From Pseudanabaena galeata CCNP1313 (lineage in GTDB: Bacteria > Cyanobacteriota > Cyanobacteriia > Pseudanabaenales > Pseudanabaenaceae), in contig NZ_CP112874.1 of assembly GCF_029910235.1 (NCBI RefSeq), positions 1,984,001 to 2,048,000 on the forward strand: 64,000 nucleotides of DNA, read 5' to 3'. Below the pieces are notes generated by a model. That model had not been told where the DNA came from and made no database searches. It saw nothing but the letters and a program-made list of their open reading frames with translations. Position 1 is the stretch's first letter. The number at the start of each line of letters is the position of its first letter. Positions 16,896 to 25,165 of this stretch are shown here, in pieces. A program made the position numbers and the translations under genes.

Positions 16896-18732
16896 AACCT
16901 GCTGCTTGCAGCGTAAAAAGATGGGCATAGCGTCCATCTGCTGCTAATAGCTGCTCGTGACTGCCTTGCTCGATAATTTTACCATCTGCCATCACGATGA
17001 TTTTGTCCGCCATACGCACTGTCGAGAACCGATGGGAAATCAATACCACCATCTGATCTTTAGTGAGAGAACGGAAATGATTAAAAATATTCATTTCAGC
17101 TTCCGCATCCATCGCCGCCGTTGGTTCATCGAGGACGAGAATATCTGCTTGCGATCGCATAAATGCTCTAGACAAGGCAATCTTTTGCCACTGCCCGCCC
17201 GATAGCTCTTGACCACCCTTAAACCATTTACCTAACTGTGTACCAAATCCCTGTGGCATATTGTTAATAAAGGGTTTTGCCATGCCTTTCTCGGTGGCGA
17301 CTTCCCATTCTTGATACTCATTTAAGCGTTCGACATCACCAACACCGACATTCTCTCCGACGGTAAATTGATACTGCACAAAGTTCTGAAAGATTACACC
17401 AATTCTCTTTCGCAAAACATCGATATCCCAATCATTTAAGTCCACGCCATCTAGTAAAATCTGACCGCTCGTAGGCACATATAACCGTGTCAGGAGTTTA
17501 ATTAATGTAGTTTTGCCAGAGCCATTTTCACCAACGATCGCTAGTTTTTCGCCATGTTGGAGATGCAGTGAAATATCCTTTAAAACTGGTTCTTGACTTT
17601 CGGGATAGCAGAAAGATACATTCTCAAATCTAATGCCATCTTTCTCAATTCCTCTGGTAATCCTCCCATCAGATTGAGGAATCGGCTGTTCGAGAAATTC
17701 GTAGAGATTGGCTAAATAGAGATTGTCTTCATACATGCCACCGATGGAGGTTAGCGCTGATGCAAAAGTAGACTGACCTTGACGGAATACGACTAAATAC
17801 ATCGTCATTTCCCCTAGGCTGATCTTGCCAGCGATCGCCTCCATCACAATCCAAGCATAGGCGGCATAAAATGCACCCGTACTCAGCAATCCCAACAGAT
17901 AGCCCCAAAATCCCTTTTGAATTGTCAGATTGCGATCTTCGTCAAATAGGCGATCAAAAACATCGCGATAACGCTGTAGTAGCATTCCACCTAATTGATA
18001 AAGCTGAACTTCCTTGGCATAGTCTTCTCGCGCCAGTAAAGTTTCTAGATAATGCTGCTGACGGGTTTCAGGTGATCGCCATTTGAATAGACGGAATGAA
18101 TGCTCCGAAAACTTGGTTTCCGCAATAAAAGAGGGAATCGCCGCTAAAACTAAAACGATCACCGCCCAAACCGAAAAGTTGAGTAACAAGCCGCTAAAGG
18201 TCAATAGAGTCAGCGCTGATTGACCTAAACCAAAAATGCGACTGATCAGTGATAGCGGACGACTGGAAGCTTGCGATCGCGCCTGAGACATCTTGTCATA
18301 AAATTCTGAATCTTCAAAATGGGCAAGATCGAGGGTGAGCGCTTTCTCTAAAATCAAGACGTTCACTCTTTGCCCAAGTAGCACGCGCAGCAATGATTGA
18401 GATACAGTCAATCCCTTTTGCGCTGCCGCCAAAATCACAATTAAGATTGCTTCAAATCCCACGTAACTCAGTGCCAAGTTGCGATCGCTTAATAATCCAC
18501 TCCGCGAAGCCAACACAACGCTATCGACAATCAACTTGCCCACATAGGCGATCGCTGCTGGTAATAGCCCACTCATGATCGTGAAAATAGCGATCGCCAC
18601 AGTTAAAATTCGGCTAGTCGTCCAAACAAGTCCTAGGGCTTTAATTCCGTAACGAAATATCGATAAAGACTTGCGTAAAGTTTTTTGGAACGATTTTCGT
18701 TTTTTTAATTCACTTTTGTTCTTTTTTGCCAT
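16888..18732 (-). CDS. ABC transporter, fused permease/ATPase (exporter type)
   Basis: A 614-residue half-transporter of the type-IV exporter fold. The N-terminal half has about six membrane helices (from around residue 45 to 330), and the C-terminal nucleotide-binding domain has Walker A GENGSGKTT, Q-loop region IFQNFVQYQF, signature LSGGQ, Walker B ILVLDEPT and H-loop ISHRFS. It would act as a homodimer or with an unknown partner. The neighbours do not name the substrate; the downstream hexomutase hints at, but does not prove, a saccharide or lipid-linked cargo. The last codons lie in a hairpin repeat. Confidence 0.9.
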   Translation of the reverse strand: MAKKNKSELKKRKSFQKTLRKSLSIFRYGIKALGLVWTTSRILTVAIAIFTIMSGLLPAAIAYVGKLIVDSVVLASRSGLLSDRNLALSYVGFEAILIVILAAAQKGLTVSQSLLRVLLGQRVNVLILEKALTLDLAHFEDSEFYDKMSQARSQASSRPLSLISRIFGLGQSALTLLTFSGLLLNFSVWAVIVLVLAAIPSFIAETKFSEHSFRLFKWRSPETRQQHYLETLLAREDYAKEVQLYQLGGMLLQRYRDVFDRLFDEDRNLTIQKGFWGYLLGLLSTGAFYAAYAWIVMEAIAGKISLGEMTMYLVVFRQGQSTFASALTSIGGMYEDNLYLANLYEFLEQPIPQSDGRITRGIEKDGIRFENVSFCYPESQEPVLKDISLHLQHGEKLAIVGENGSGKTTLIKLLTRLYVPTSGQILLDGVDLNDWDIDVLRKRIGVIFQNFVQYQFTVGENVGVGDVERLNEYQEWEVATEKGMAKPFINNMPQGFGTQLGKWFKGGQELSGGQWQKIALSRAFMRSQADILVLDEPTAAMDAEAEMNIFNHFRSLTKDQMVVLISHRFSTVRMADKIIVMADGKIIEQGSHEQLLAADGRYAHLFTLQAAGYK

Positions 18733-18781
18733 ATTGCTTATTGTACAGATACCCGACTTTTTCTTTACAGCGCTTTGCGCT

Positions 18782-18855
18782 CAAACCCAAACTAAGAAAA
18801 ATTTTGAAAGCGTTGCAAAGCAACGCTTTCAAAATTTTTCTTGAGGTTTGTTTGA
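18782..18855. repeat. Repeat family F, copy 3
   Basis: The outer part CAAACCCAAAC pairs with GGTTTGTTTG, and the inner perfect stem is 22 bp (AAGAAAAATTTTGAAAGCGT plus TG) with loop CAAAG. It is preceded by GCGCTTTGCGCT and followed by GATCGGTAATTG, as in copy 4 at 25059. Confidence 0.78.
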
Positions 18856-18867
18856 TCGGTAATTGCT

Positions 18868-18990
18868 GTTACGTGGAACCCTCACCCCCCAGCCCCCTCT
18901 CCCATCAAGGGAGAAGGGGAGTAAGACTAATTTCTGGTTCCCCTCTCCCCTTTTGGCTAGGGGTGAGGGTCTTGGCAGCTTCCACGTAAC
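18868..18990. repeat. Repeat family D, copy 1 (GTTACGTGGAA termini)
   Basis: A 123-bp element with 11-base terminal inverted repeats GTTACGTGGAA / TTCCACGTAAC. Inside are long pyrimidine/purine arms (CCCTCACC ... GGTGAGGG) that pair with each other. Termini of a second, diverged copy flank a family A element at 21953-22233. Confidence 0.78.
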
Positions 18991-19054
18991 ATCAGCGGTA
19001 ATTGCTGTAAATATCAAAGATCGCCTGTATCTGTCGCCCAAAAAGACGGGGATC

Positions 19055-19531
19055 TCAAATCCCTATTGATCGCCTCATTGAGCGCCAGTAAGCGCCGATG
19101 GGAAACTGGGTGTAGTCGCGAGTAATTGATAGCAGCACAAATAAGTGACCGCAAAATGTGGCGATCGCCCAAAACTTGGGGAACCATGCTAAGGGAACAT
19201 CAGGGTCGGGTGCAAAAAAATAAGCCGCAAGGGAGGCGATCGCGGTGGGGATGATTACTAACAAAATGCCTAAAATGCTCAACCAACGACTGTTATAAAC
19301 TTGTACTGCGTTTGCATTTTCCCAGCGCTTACCTGTCCAAGCCCATCGCAATGTGGAGATGGTATCCGCCATTCGCAAAAACTGCTGACGCTGATCCTCA
19401 CTTTGCTCAAGCAGGAAAATATGACTACAAAAGTCGCAAGCCAGAGAGTCCATCATCGGCATGGGGGCAATCTGCCCACGCATACAGACAGGGCAAAGTG
19501 CAGCAGGTGATCGCGAACTAAAATAAGTCAT
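19055..19531 (-). CDS. Zinc-ribbon membrane protein, unknown function
   Basis: A small protein (158 residues from the chosen ATG at 19531) not assigned to a named family by me. The N-terminal part has two Cys pairs, CPVCMRG and CDFCSHI, forming a zinc ribbon (about residues 13-36). A central soluble stretch is rich in Trp/Asn, and two hydrophobic segments (SILGILLVIIPTAIASLAAYFF and a second one near ATFCGHLFVLLSI) suggest a membrane anchor with the zinc ribbon in the cytoplasm. An ATG 30 bases upstream falls in the arm of a hairpin and is less likely. It lies 48 bp downstream of the SIMPL gene on the same strand. Confidence 0.65.
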   Translation of the reverse strand: MTYFSSRSPAALCPVCMRGQIAPMPMMDSLACDFCSHIFLLEQSEDQRQQFLRMADTISTLRWAWTGKRWENANAVQVYNSRWLSILGILLVIIPTAIASLAAYFFAPDPDVPLAWFPKFWAIATFCGHLFVLLSITRDYTQFPIGAYWRSMRRSIGI

Positions 19532-19541
19532 GGCTTCAGCA

Positions 19542-19584
19542 AATAATGATAGGGGTGACACAAAGTGTCACCCCTATCATTATT
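19542..19584. terminator. Hairpin between SIMPL gene and zinc-ribbon gene
   Basis: A 20-bp perfect stem (AATAATGATAGGGGTGACAC) with loop AAA. It overlaps the stop codon of the upstream SIMPL gene and may reduce read-through into the zinc-ribbon gene. Confidence 0.65.
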
Positions 19585-20338
19585 CAACAGCAAAGGTAAT
19601 CGCAACCACAGCCCGAATATCTTTGTCGATGGAGGCGGTGTTATAGGAGCCACTGTTGCTCACTTCGGTAGAATACCGCGCCGTAATTTGAAAGACATCG
19701 GTTTCCGCCTTGCGAATTGTGCCAAGGCGACTACCTGAGACATTGACGATCGCATCACCTCTAGCCTTCGCATCTTTGGTCGCTTCCGAAATCATTTCCA
19801 CCCGCAACTGGCTAAGCTGTGTGTAGAGATATTCCGCAGGGTCTGAGGTGAAGGGAATACCCTCGTTAATCAAATCAGTACTTGATTGGGCGATCGCACT
19901 AATACCATCAACATCCTTAGAACGAATCTCAAAGCGCTGTACTAGTCGATAGGCAATGTTTTTGCCTGTTTGCATTCCGTTAATATTGGTTTCAGGAATA
20001 GGCTGGGTTTCGATCGCACTCACGGTGATCGCGTCATCAGGAATATTTTTGCTCTTGAGGTAGGTACGCACGCGCTCGTTATAGCGTTTGAGTTCTTGGA
20101 AGGCAAGGGGCAATGTCGTCTGTTGACTAGAAACGGAGCTACGCCAGATCACAAAGTCAGCGCGGATCGGACGGGTTGATGAACCAATTACGGTCAAAAC
20201 GTCGTTAGATCTAAGCGATCGCAGGGCATTACCAGCGAGATAGGCGCTACCGACAAGGGCGATCGATAGGGCAAGCATTCCGCTAAATAGCTGGGGAAAT
20301 GGCGCGGCTGGTTTGGGGAGGTTGGATTCTGGTTGCAT
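19580..20338 (-). CDS. SIMPL (DUF541) domain protein, membrane anchored
   Basis: A 252-residue protein with an N-terminal membrane anchor (about residues 18-40: LFSGMLALSIALVGSAYLAG) and an extracytoplasmic SIMPL/DUF541 domain (LTVIGSSTRPIRADFVIWRSSV ... DAKARGDAIVNVSGSRLGTI). SIMPL proteins are periplasmic or membrane proteins with roles proposed in stress resistance; the molecular function is not settled. I chose the ATG at 20338; a TTG 66 bases upstream would add residues unlike a signal sequence. The stop codon is inside a hairpin. Upstream is a family A repeat. Confidence 0.85.
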   Translation of the reverse strand: MQPESNLPKPAAPFPQLFSGMLALSIALVGSAYLAGNALRSLRSNDVLTVIGSSTRPIRADFVIWRSSVSSQQTTLPLAFQELKRYNERVRTYLKSKNIPDDAITVSAIETQPIPETNINGMQTGKNIAYRLVQRFEIRSKDVDGISAIAQSSTDLINEGIPFTSDPAEYLYTQLSQLRVEMISEATKDAKARGDAIVNVSGSRLGTIRKAETDVFQITARYSTEVSNSGSYNTASIDKDIRAVVAITFAVE

Positions 20339-20456
20339 GGCTTTGTGGGGAATGGAGGCTAGATTAGTTGACGTAAAGTAGTCTTGTGTAGTTACTGGTT
20401 GCAATAAAACGCAATATCAGTTTTTACGTGGGCATTTGAGAAATGGATTTGTCCCC

Positions 20457-20573
20457 TTAACGTCAGTTCGACGACAGCGAAAAATGGTAAGAATCGCTAA
20501 GCGATTCTTACCATTTTTCGCCATTTGCGGCGTGCGAAGCACGCCGCAAATGGCGATATCGAACTGACGTTAA
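20457..20573 (+). repeat. Family A element, copy 6
   Basis: A full 117-bp copy with perfect hairpins 1 and 2 and termini TTAACGTCAGTTCGA / TCGAACTGACGTTAA. In this copy the two outer termini are exact complements for about 15 bases, so the whole element can close as a three-way junction. Confidence 0.93.
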
Positions 20574-20699
20574 CCAAGCGAGTGAAGTGTAGCTAAAAGT
20601 TTGACAATTAAGCAACAAACCCAGTAAGAGTTTTAAAAACATAAATTTTACAAATATAAATAAAAACATAAAATGGCTACATCATTGTGTGTTTCGGTA

Positions 20700-20730
20700 T
20701 TAGTGAGGTGGGCTATACCCACCTCACTAA
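20700..20730. repeat. Short perfect hairpin
   Basis: A 13-bp stem (TTAGTGAGGTGGG) with loop CTATA, about 50 bp upstream of the CO2-hydration gene. The remainder of 20574-20778 holds AT-rich sequence and no gene. Confidence 0.65.
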
Positions 20731-20778
20731 CTATTGGGAACTATTGGGTTTGAGACAGAAGCATTGTAAAATTTGGGT

Positions 20779-21909
20779 ATGAGTGTATTGAGTCAAAATA
20801 AAACTATAGAACCAGCCCTTGCTGCGGTGAAGCAACGCCTAGAGTCAGGTGGAGCATTGCTTCCAGATTCTCCTGAAAACTTGCTAGAGGTTGTTGGTAT
20901 CCTCAAAAGCTACGGTGTGGTGCTGGGTGAATATTATAGGAATCTAACCTATATTTCTGAGCATCAGTTTCTGGCTTTTTTCCCGTTTTTTAAGTTTTTT
21001 AATGGTGATTTCTCACTAAACAAACTTGGTCGTCATTGGTGGCACGATCGCATCAATTTTGAATTTGCCGAATATTGTATGAAAGCGATGTTTTGGCATG
21101 GTGGCGGTGGTCTAGATGCTTATTTGGACTCCACAGAATTTAAACAACGCGCCCAACTAGCGATCGCCGCCAAAGCTAGACGAAACCCATTAATGGCGGT
21201 GATGCATCGACTATTCCCCGATTTCTTACTAGAGCAGGTGCGTCTGATGACCTACTACAGCGCTCTAGGATATTTCTGGTCGTTTATGTCGCCGATGTTT
21301 TTAGAATTAAGCGATCGCTATGATCGTGGTGAAATTAAAAGCATTCCTGATGTGGTTAAGCATGTTCAGGATGGACTAGTTGCTGCTGCTGGCGTGCCTT
21401 ATATCTATAAAGTCACGATCAATGCTGAAGATTACGACATTGTTCCTGCGTCGGCAAATCTTACGTTCTTAATGGATACAGCTGTCCCCTATGTGGAAGC
21501 CGTATTTTTCCGCTCGTTCCCATTTCGTGGCACAGTTTCCTACAATGCACAGGCGTATCAAATTTCCCCAGAAATTTCGCAATTCAATTATGGTGTTCTC
21601 TATGCCGATCCTTTGCCAGTAGGCGGTGCAGGAATTCCACCCACCTTACTTATGCAAGATATGCGGCATTTTCTACCCGACTATTTGCATGAGATTTACC
21701 AAAAAAGCGATCGCGGTGAAGAGGATTTGTTGGTGCAGATTTGTCTCTCTTTCCAAAAGTCAATGTTTTGTGTAACAACGGCTGCTCTGCGGGGCTTAGC
21801 ACCTCATCCTTTTGAGACTGAAGATTCTCAAGAAAGGCAAGCCAATGACAAATTTCTGGCTCCTTGGTTAGCGCGTCTATCGCGATCGCAATTATATACA
21901 TTGCAATAA
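20779..21909 (+). CDS. cupB: CO2 hydration protein (ChpX/CupB-type)
   Basis: A peripheral subunit of specialised NDH-1 complexes (NDH-1MS/MS') that converts CO2 to bicarbonate at the thylakoid as part of the CO2-concentrating mechanism. The 376-residue sequence has the conserved blocks of the ChpX/ChpY family: LLPDSPENL, RHWWHDRINFEFAEYCMKAMF followed by WHGGGGLDAYLD, and YADPLPVGGAGIPPTLLMQD. His and Cys in these blocks are candidate zinc ligands. The length is nearer CupB (constitutive) than the longer CupA, so the paralogue label is tentative. It is usually found with ndhD4/ndhF4, which are not adjacent here. The ATG at 20779 is preferred to an in-frame TTG six bases upstream. Confidence 0.88.
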   Translation: MSVLSQNKTIEPALAAVKQRLESGGALLPDSPENLLEVVGILKSYGVVLGEYYRNLTYISEHQFLAFFPFFKFFNGDFSLNKLGRHWWHDRINFEFAEYCMKAMFWHGGGGLDAYLDSTEFKQRAQLAIAAKARRNPLMAVMHRLFPDFLLEQVRLMTYYSALGYFWSFMSPMFLELSDRYDRGEIKSIPDVVKHVQDGLVAAAGVPYIYKVTINAEDYDIVPASANLTFLMDTAVPYVEAVFFRSFPFRGTVSYNAQAYQISPEISQFNYGVLYADPLPVGGAGIPPTLLMQDMRHFLPDYLHEIYQKSDRGEEDLLVQICLSFQKSMFCVTTAALRGLAPHPFETEDSQERQANDKFLAPWLARLSRSQLYTLQ

Positions 21910-21952
21910 CTCCAATTGGTGATGAGCGGCAAAGCACTGCATCTTTGAAATT

Positions 21953-22233
21953 GATGTTACGTTGATAGAATTCCTACGATCATCTAAGTCTAGGGCTGGC
22001 ACGGGTGCACTGCCCCTACAAAAATCTAAATTAACGTCAGTTCGATATAGCCATTTGCGGCGTGCTTCGCACGCCGCAAATGGCGAAAAATGGTAAGAAT
22101 CGCTTAGCGATTCTTACCATTTTTCGCTTTCGTCGAACTGACGTTAAATTATTGGAGTAGGGGCAATCCCCCCGTGGTTGCCCTGTCGTGCTAGCAACAA
22201 GAGATTCATCATCTGAGATCCACGTAACATCAG
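21953..22233. repeat. Repeat family D copy interrupted by a family A element
   Basis: The outer ends ATGTTACGTTGATAG and ATCCACGTAACAT match family D termini, and just inside are GGGTGCACTGCCCCTAC and GTAGGGGCAATCCCCCCGTG, which can pair. A complete family A element (22031-22147) lies between the two halves, which suggests insertion of A into an older D copy. Confidence 0.6.
22031..22147 (-). repeat. Family A element, copy 7 (nested)
   Basis: A full copy in reverse orientation with perfect hairpins (loops TTC and TTA), inside a family D-like repeat. The flanks read AAATTAACG and CGTTAAATT. Confidence 0.92.
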
Positions 22234-22235
22234 TT

Positions 22236-22274
22236 AAAAGATAAAATCGGCGCGTCGCGCCGATTTTGTCTTTT
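22236..22274. terminator. Hairpin at nadB gene end
   Basis: AAAAGATAAAATCGGCGCG pairs with its near-exact complement around a single base (one mismatch). The nadB stop codon overlaps its edge, and on the nadB strand the distal arm ends in CTTTT, so it is a likely terminator. Confidence 0.65.
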
Positions 22275-23865
22275 AGGGTTCTATAGGTAACAAAGCAGGT
22301 GATCGACCGATCTCTTGACCTTCGATAATTGTATGTACCTGCCAACTCGGATCAGGTTCAGGAAAATCAGAACGAAAATGTGCGCCGCGACTTTCGGTAC
22401 GAAATAGCGCCGATCGCATTAATAAATAAGCATAGTCAGCCAAATTTCGAGTTTCAATCCATAAACGGGAAGGTTCAGCAAAGTGGTTTAACTCAGCTTG
22501 CCATGTGCAGATTTCCGTTAAGGCGATCTCTAAATCCGATTGAACTCGACTGATGCCCGCCGCTTGCCAACTTAGATTTTGAATTGCCAATTTAATATTT
22601 TGAATAGTTGCTGAATTGCCATGATCTGCTAATTTGGGAGCGATCGCTTTCGGATTCTTAAAAATCTGAGTTGGTTGAGAACAAACCTGTTCAGCTAAGC
22701 GTTCCCCAAAAACAAAGCATTCTAATAGAGAATTACTTGCCAACCGATTAGCACCATGTACGCCTGTACTAGCGGTTTCTCCAACTGCATATAGCCCCTC
22801 AATGGAAGTAGCTCCATAAGAATCCACAACTATACCTCCCATGCAATAGTGAGCGGCGGGAGTGACAGGAATCGGAGTGGAGAAAATATCAATTTGCCAC
22901 TGTTGACAGATTTTAATGATATTTGGAAATCGATGGGCAATTCTCTCTCTAGAAATTGACTGTAAATCCAGAAATACTGTGGGTTCTTTGGTCTTCTGGA
23001 GATGGTTAAATATGGCGCGACTGACCACATCACGAGGCGCAAGTTCACCTTGAGGATGATAATTAAAGGCAAAGCGATCGCCTTGATGATCAATCAAATG
23101 CGCTCCTTCCCCTCGTACCGCCTCACTGATTAAAAATCTTGGAGCATTGGGTAAAGCAAGGGCTGTGGGATGGAACTGCACAAATTCCATATCCCGAATT
23201 ACGGCTCCTGCTCGCCAAGCGATCGCCACTCCATCACCTGTACTTGAGGGCGGATTGGTATTTTGTGAAAACACCTGAGCGCCGCCACCTGTCGCCAAAA
23301 CCACTACTGGCGAAATTAAGCAACCTATTTCTTGATTTTCTTCTAGATAAAAAACACCACCGCAGCGCCCCTGTTCCATATACAGATCTAAAACTAGGGT
23401 TTGGCTTAAAACCTGAATGCTAGGATTTTGTAATACGGCCGCCGCAAGTTTGGATACTAGCGCTCGACCTGTAGTATCTGCTGAGTGCAATACCCTGCGT
23501 TTGGAGTGTGCTGCTTCTAAGGTTAGGGCAAGGCTACCGTCTTCTGTGCGATCGAAATCCACACCCAAGGCGATCAGGTTCTGAATTTGGCGAGGAGCAG
23601 CATTAACTAATACATCCACAGCCTCGACTTCACACAAGCCCACACCAGCTATTAAGGTATCTTTGCCATGAAATTGGGGAGCATCATCTTTATCCACGAC
23701 TGCCGCAATTCCACCCTGCGCCCAATCACTAGCTGATGTTGACAAGTTATCTTTAGTCACTAAACCAATTCGCCAGTTTGGTGCTAAGTCGGCAAGCCGC
23801 AAGGCAGTATAAAGTCCAGCAGCACCGCTGCCGATGATCAAAGCATCAAACCTTGTTTGGTTCAT
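22273..23865 (-). CDS. nadB: L-aspartate oxidase
   Basis: A flavoenzyme that oxidises L-aspartate to iminoaspartate, the first step of de novo NAD synthesis. At 530 residues it is of normal length. The FAD-binding motif is IIGSGAAGLYTAL, followed by the SDWAQGGIAAV block, the active-site region HSKRRVLHSADTTGRAL, and the ANRLASNSLLEC and FVQFHPTAL motifs of the succinate-dehydrogenase/aspartate-oxidase family. The ATG at 23865 (MNQTRFDALIIGSG) is chosen, as an upstream alternative start adds residues with no homology. It is monocistronic, with hairpins on both sides. Confidence 0.95.
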   Translation of the reverse strand: MNQTRFDALIIGSGAAGLYTALRLADLAPNWRIGLVTKDNLSTSASDWAQGGIAAVVDKDDAPQFHGKDTLIAGVGLCEVEAVDVLVNAAPRQIQNLIALGVDFDRTEDGSLALTLEAAHSKRRVLHSADTTGRALVSKLAAAVLQNPSIQVLSQTLVLDLYMEQGRCGGVFYLEENQEIGCLISPVVVLATGGGAQVFSQNTNPPSSTGDGVAIAWRAGAVIRDMEFVQFHPTALALPNAPRFLISEAVRGEGAHLIDHQGDRFAFNYHPQGELAPRDVVSRAIFNHLQKTKEPTVFLDLQSISRERIAHRFPNIIKICQQWQIDIFSTPIPVTPAAHYCMGGIVVDSYGATSIEGLYAVGETASTGVHGANRLASNSLLECFVFGERLAEQVCSQPTQIFKNPKAIAPKLADHGNSATIQNIKLAIQNLSWQAAGISRVQSDLEIALTEICTWQAELNHFAEPSRLWIETRNLADYAYLLMRSALFRTESRGAHFRSDFPEPDPSWQVHTIIEGQEIGRSPALLPIEP

Positions 23866-23933
23866 TAAGTAAAGCCAACTTATCAATTAGTGAATATTAT
23901 CCCATTAGATCATTAAGTAGCTCACCATAATTA

Positions 23934-23998
23934 AAACCTAAAACCACAAGCTGTCCCGCCCGCGTAGCGGGCGGGACAGCTTGCTAGGTTTTTAGTTT
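23934..23998. repeat. Long hairpin abutting family A element
   Basis: AAACCTAAAACCACAAGCTG and CAGCTTGCTAGGTTTTTAGTTT flank a GC-rich perfect inner stem (TCCCGCCCG/CGGGCGGGA), making about 28 pairs with small bulges. It is immediately followed by family A copy 8. Confidence 0.7.
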
Positions 23999-24112
23999 AA
24001 CGTCAGTTCGACGAAAGCGAAAAATGGTAAGAATCGCTAAGCGATTCTTACCATTTTTCGCCATTTGCGGCGTGCGAAGCACGCCGCAAATGGCTATATC
24101 GAACTCACGTTA
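23997..24112 (+). repeat. Family A element, copy 8
   Basis: A full copy with perfect hairpins and termini TTAACGTCAGTTCGA / TCGAACTCACGTTA. It lies upstream of the nadB start, between nadB and the ABM-domain gene. Confidence 0.92.
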
Positions 24113-24121
24113 CATTAATAC

Positions 24122-24157
24122 CAATTGACAACAGTGTGGACAAACTGTTGTCAATTG
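24122..24157. repeat. Short hairpin
   Basis: A 14-bp stem CAATTGACAACAGT with an 8-base loop just beyond the stop codon of the ABM-domain gene; possible terminator. Confidence 0.6.
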
Positions 24158-24185
24158 AAAAACCAAACCCAGCTTTCTAAATTCT

Positions 24186-24869
24186 TCAATTTGGTATCAG
24201 TTGTTTTTCTTCTAGGGTAGTAGATTGTAAATCAGGTAGAGGAATAGCTGAGGAATTGTCAGCGATCGCAGGAACAACATCTTTTATAGGTAGCCTTATT
24301 TCTGTGACTGGATATAGCCACCATGAAAATAACCTCGTCATTTGCGGCATGAGGAGATAAGTCATAGTTGGTACAGCGATCGCTGTCACAAAGGCTACGC
24401 GCAAGACTAGAGGCAATATCCCCAAAAATTGTTGAAAAATTATCGAAATACCCGTAATTAAAGGAAACACAGCCAACCAGCTTACTAAAGCCATTTTGTA
24501 CCTAGGCGGCGGCGTAATCGTGGGTTTTCCTGGTAATGTAAACCAACTTTCTAAGCCAGTTAGCACCTGAATCTGGGGCGGACTAATCGTAAGCGGTTCG
24601 GCGATCGCAAACCAGTACTGACGCTCGGCTGAAGCTTCCCATTGCCGTAAATTGCTCAGGCGATCAAACTTAAATATGATGCGATATTCTGGATCATCGG
24701 CATTGACAGGACGAAAAACATTACTGCCTAGGTAACCAGAAAATTGTCCACAGGCATTGGTAACTCCAGTCAAAAAGGCTTCAAATTCTGCCTGACATTC
24801 TGGTTTAACTCGTCGAGCGATCGTTACAGTAACGGAAGGGTCATTAAGTTTTTGCTGAGTTTCCGACAT
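24186..24869 (-). CDS. ABM-domain membrane protein
   Basis: A 227-residue protein with an N-terminal antibiotic-biosynthesis-monooxygenase-like ferredoxin fold (about residues 10-100: VTVTIARRVKPECQAEFEAF ... EYRIIFKFDRLSNLRQWEAS) and two to three C-terminal membrane helices (from about residue 125 to 190), ending in a short polar tail. Such ABM-membrane fusions are found in many bacteria, but the substrate is unknown. The start at 24869 is set by AGGAG about 10 bases upstream; an in-frame TTG two codons earlier is unlikely. Monocistronic. Confidence 0.8.
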   Translation of the reverse strand: MSETQQKLNDPSVTVTIARRVKPECQAEFEAFLTGVTNACGQFSGYLGSNVFRPVNADDPEYRIIFKFDRLSNLRQWEASAERQYWFAIAEPLTISPPQIQVLTGLESWFTLPGKPTITPPPRYKMALVSWLAVFPLITGISIIFQQFLGILPLVLRVAFVTAIAVPTMTYLLMPQMTRLFSWWLYPVTEIRLPIKDVVPAIADNSSAIPLPDLQSTTLEEKQLIPN

Positions 24870-24900
24870 GATCAAACTTCTCCTTTCGATGATATCCTAA

Positions 24901-25041
24901 GAACCCATTTAAGAATTACTTTCTGCGGTTAAAAGCTCTAAGAGATCCCCCTCAATCCCCCTTAAAAAGGGGGAAGAATTTAATTCTCCTCCCTTTTTTA
25001 AGGGGGGCTGGGGGGGATCTAAACAATTCTTAAATGGTTTC
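24901..25041. repeat. Repeat family B, copy 1 (complete)
   Basis: A 141-bp element with 17-base terminal inverted repeats GAACCCATTTAAGAATT / AATTCTTAAATGGTTTC (two mismatches) and inner pairing arms AGATCCCCCTCAATCCCCCT / AGGGGGGCTGGGGGGGATCT. A truncated copy is at 59931-59995. Confidence 0.8.
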
Positions 25042-25058
25042 TAAAGCTCTTTGCGCTC

Positions 25059-25130
25059 AAACCCAAACCAAGAATTTTTGTAAAAGTATTGCAAAGCAAT
25101 ACTTTTACAAAAATTCTTGTGGTTCGTTTG
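25059..25130. repeat. Repeat family F, copy 4
   Basis: The outer CAAACCCAAAC pairs imperfectly with GGTTCGTTTG, and the inner perfect stem is 24 bp (CAAGAATTTTTGTAAAAGTA plus TTGC) with loop AAA. Flanks GCGCTCAAACC and GATCGGTAATTG are shared with copy 3, although the stem sequence differs at many paired positions. Confidence 0.8.
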
Positions 25131-25165
25131 ATCGGTAATTGTCGCGTAGCAATGCACTTCATTAC

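Noticed and set aside
18868-18990. Protein-coding gene within the CCCTCACCCC repeat
   Set aside because: Reading frames across it exist on both strands, but they are by-products of the inverted repeat and have proline-rich, non-homologous sequence.
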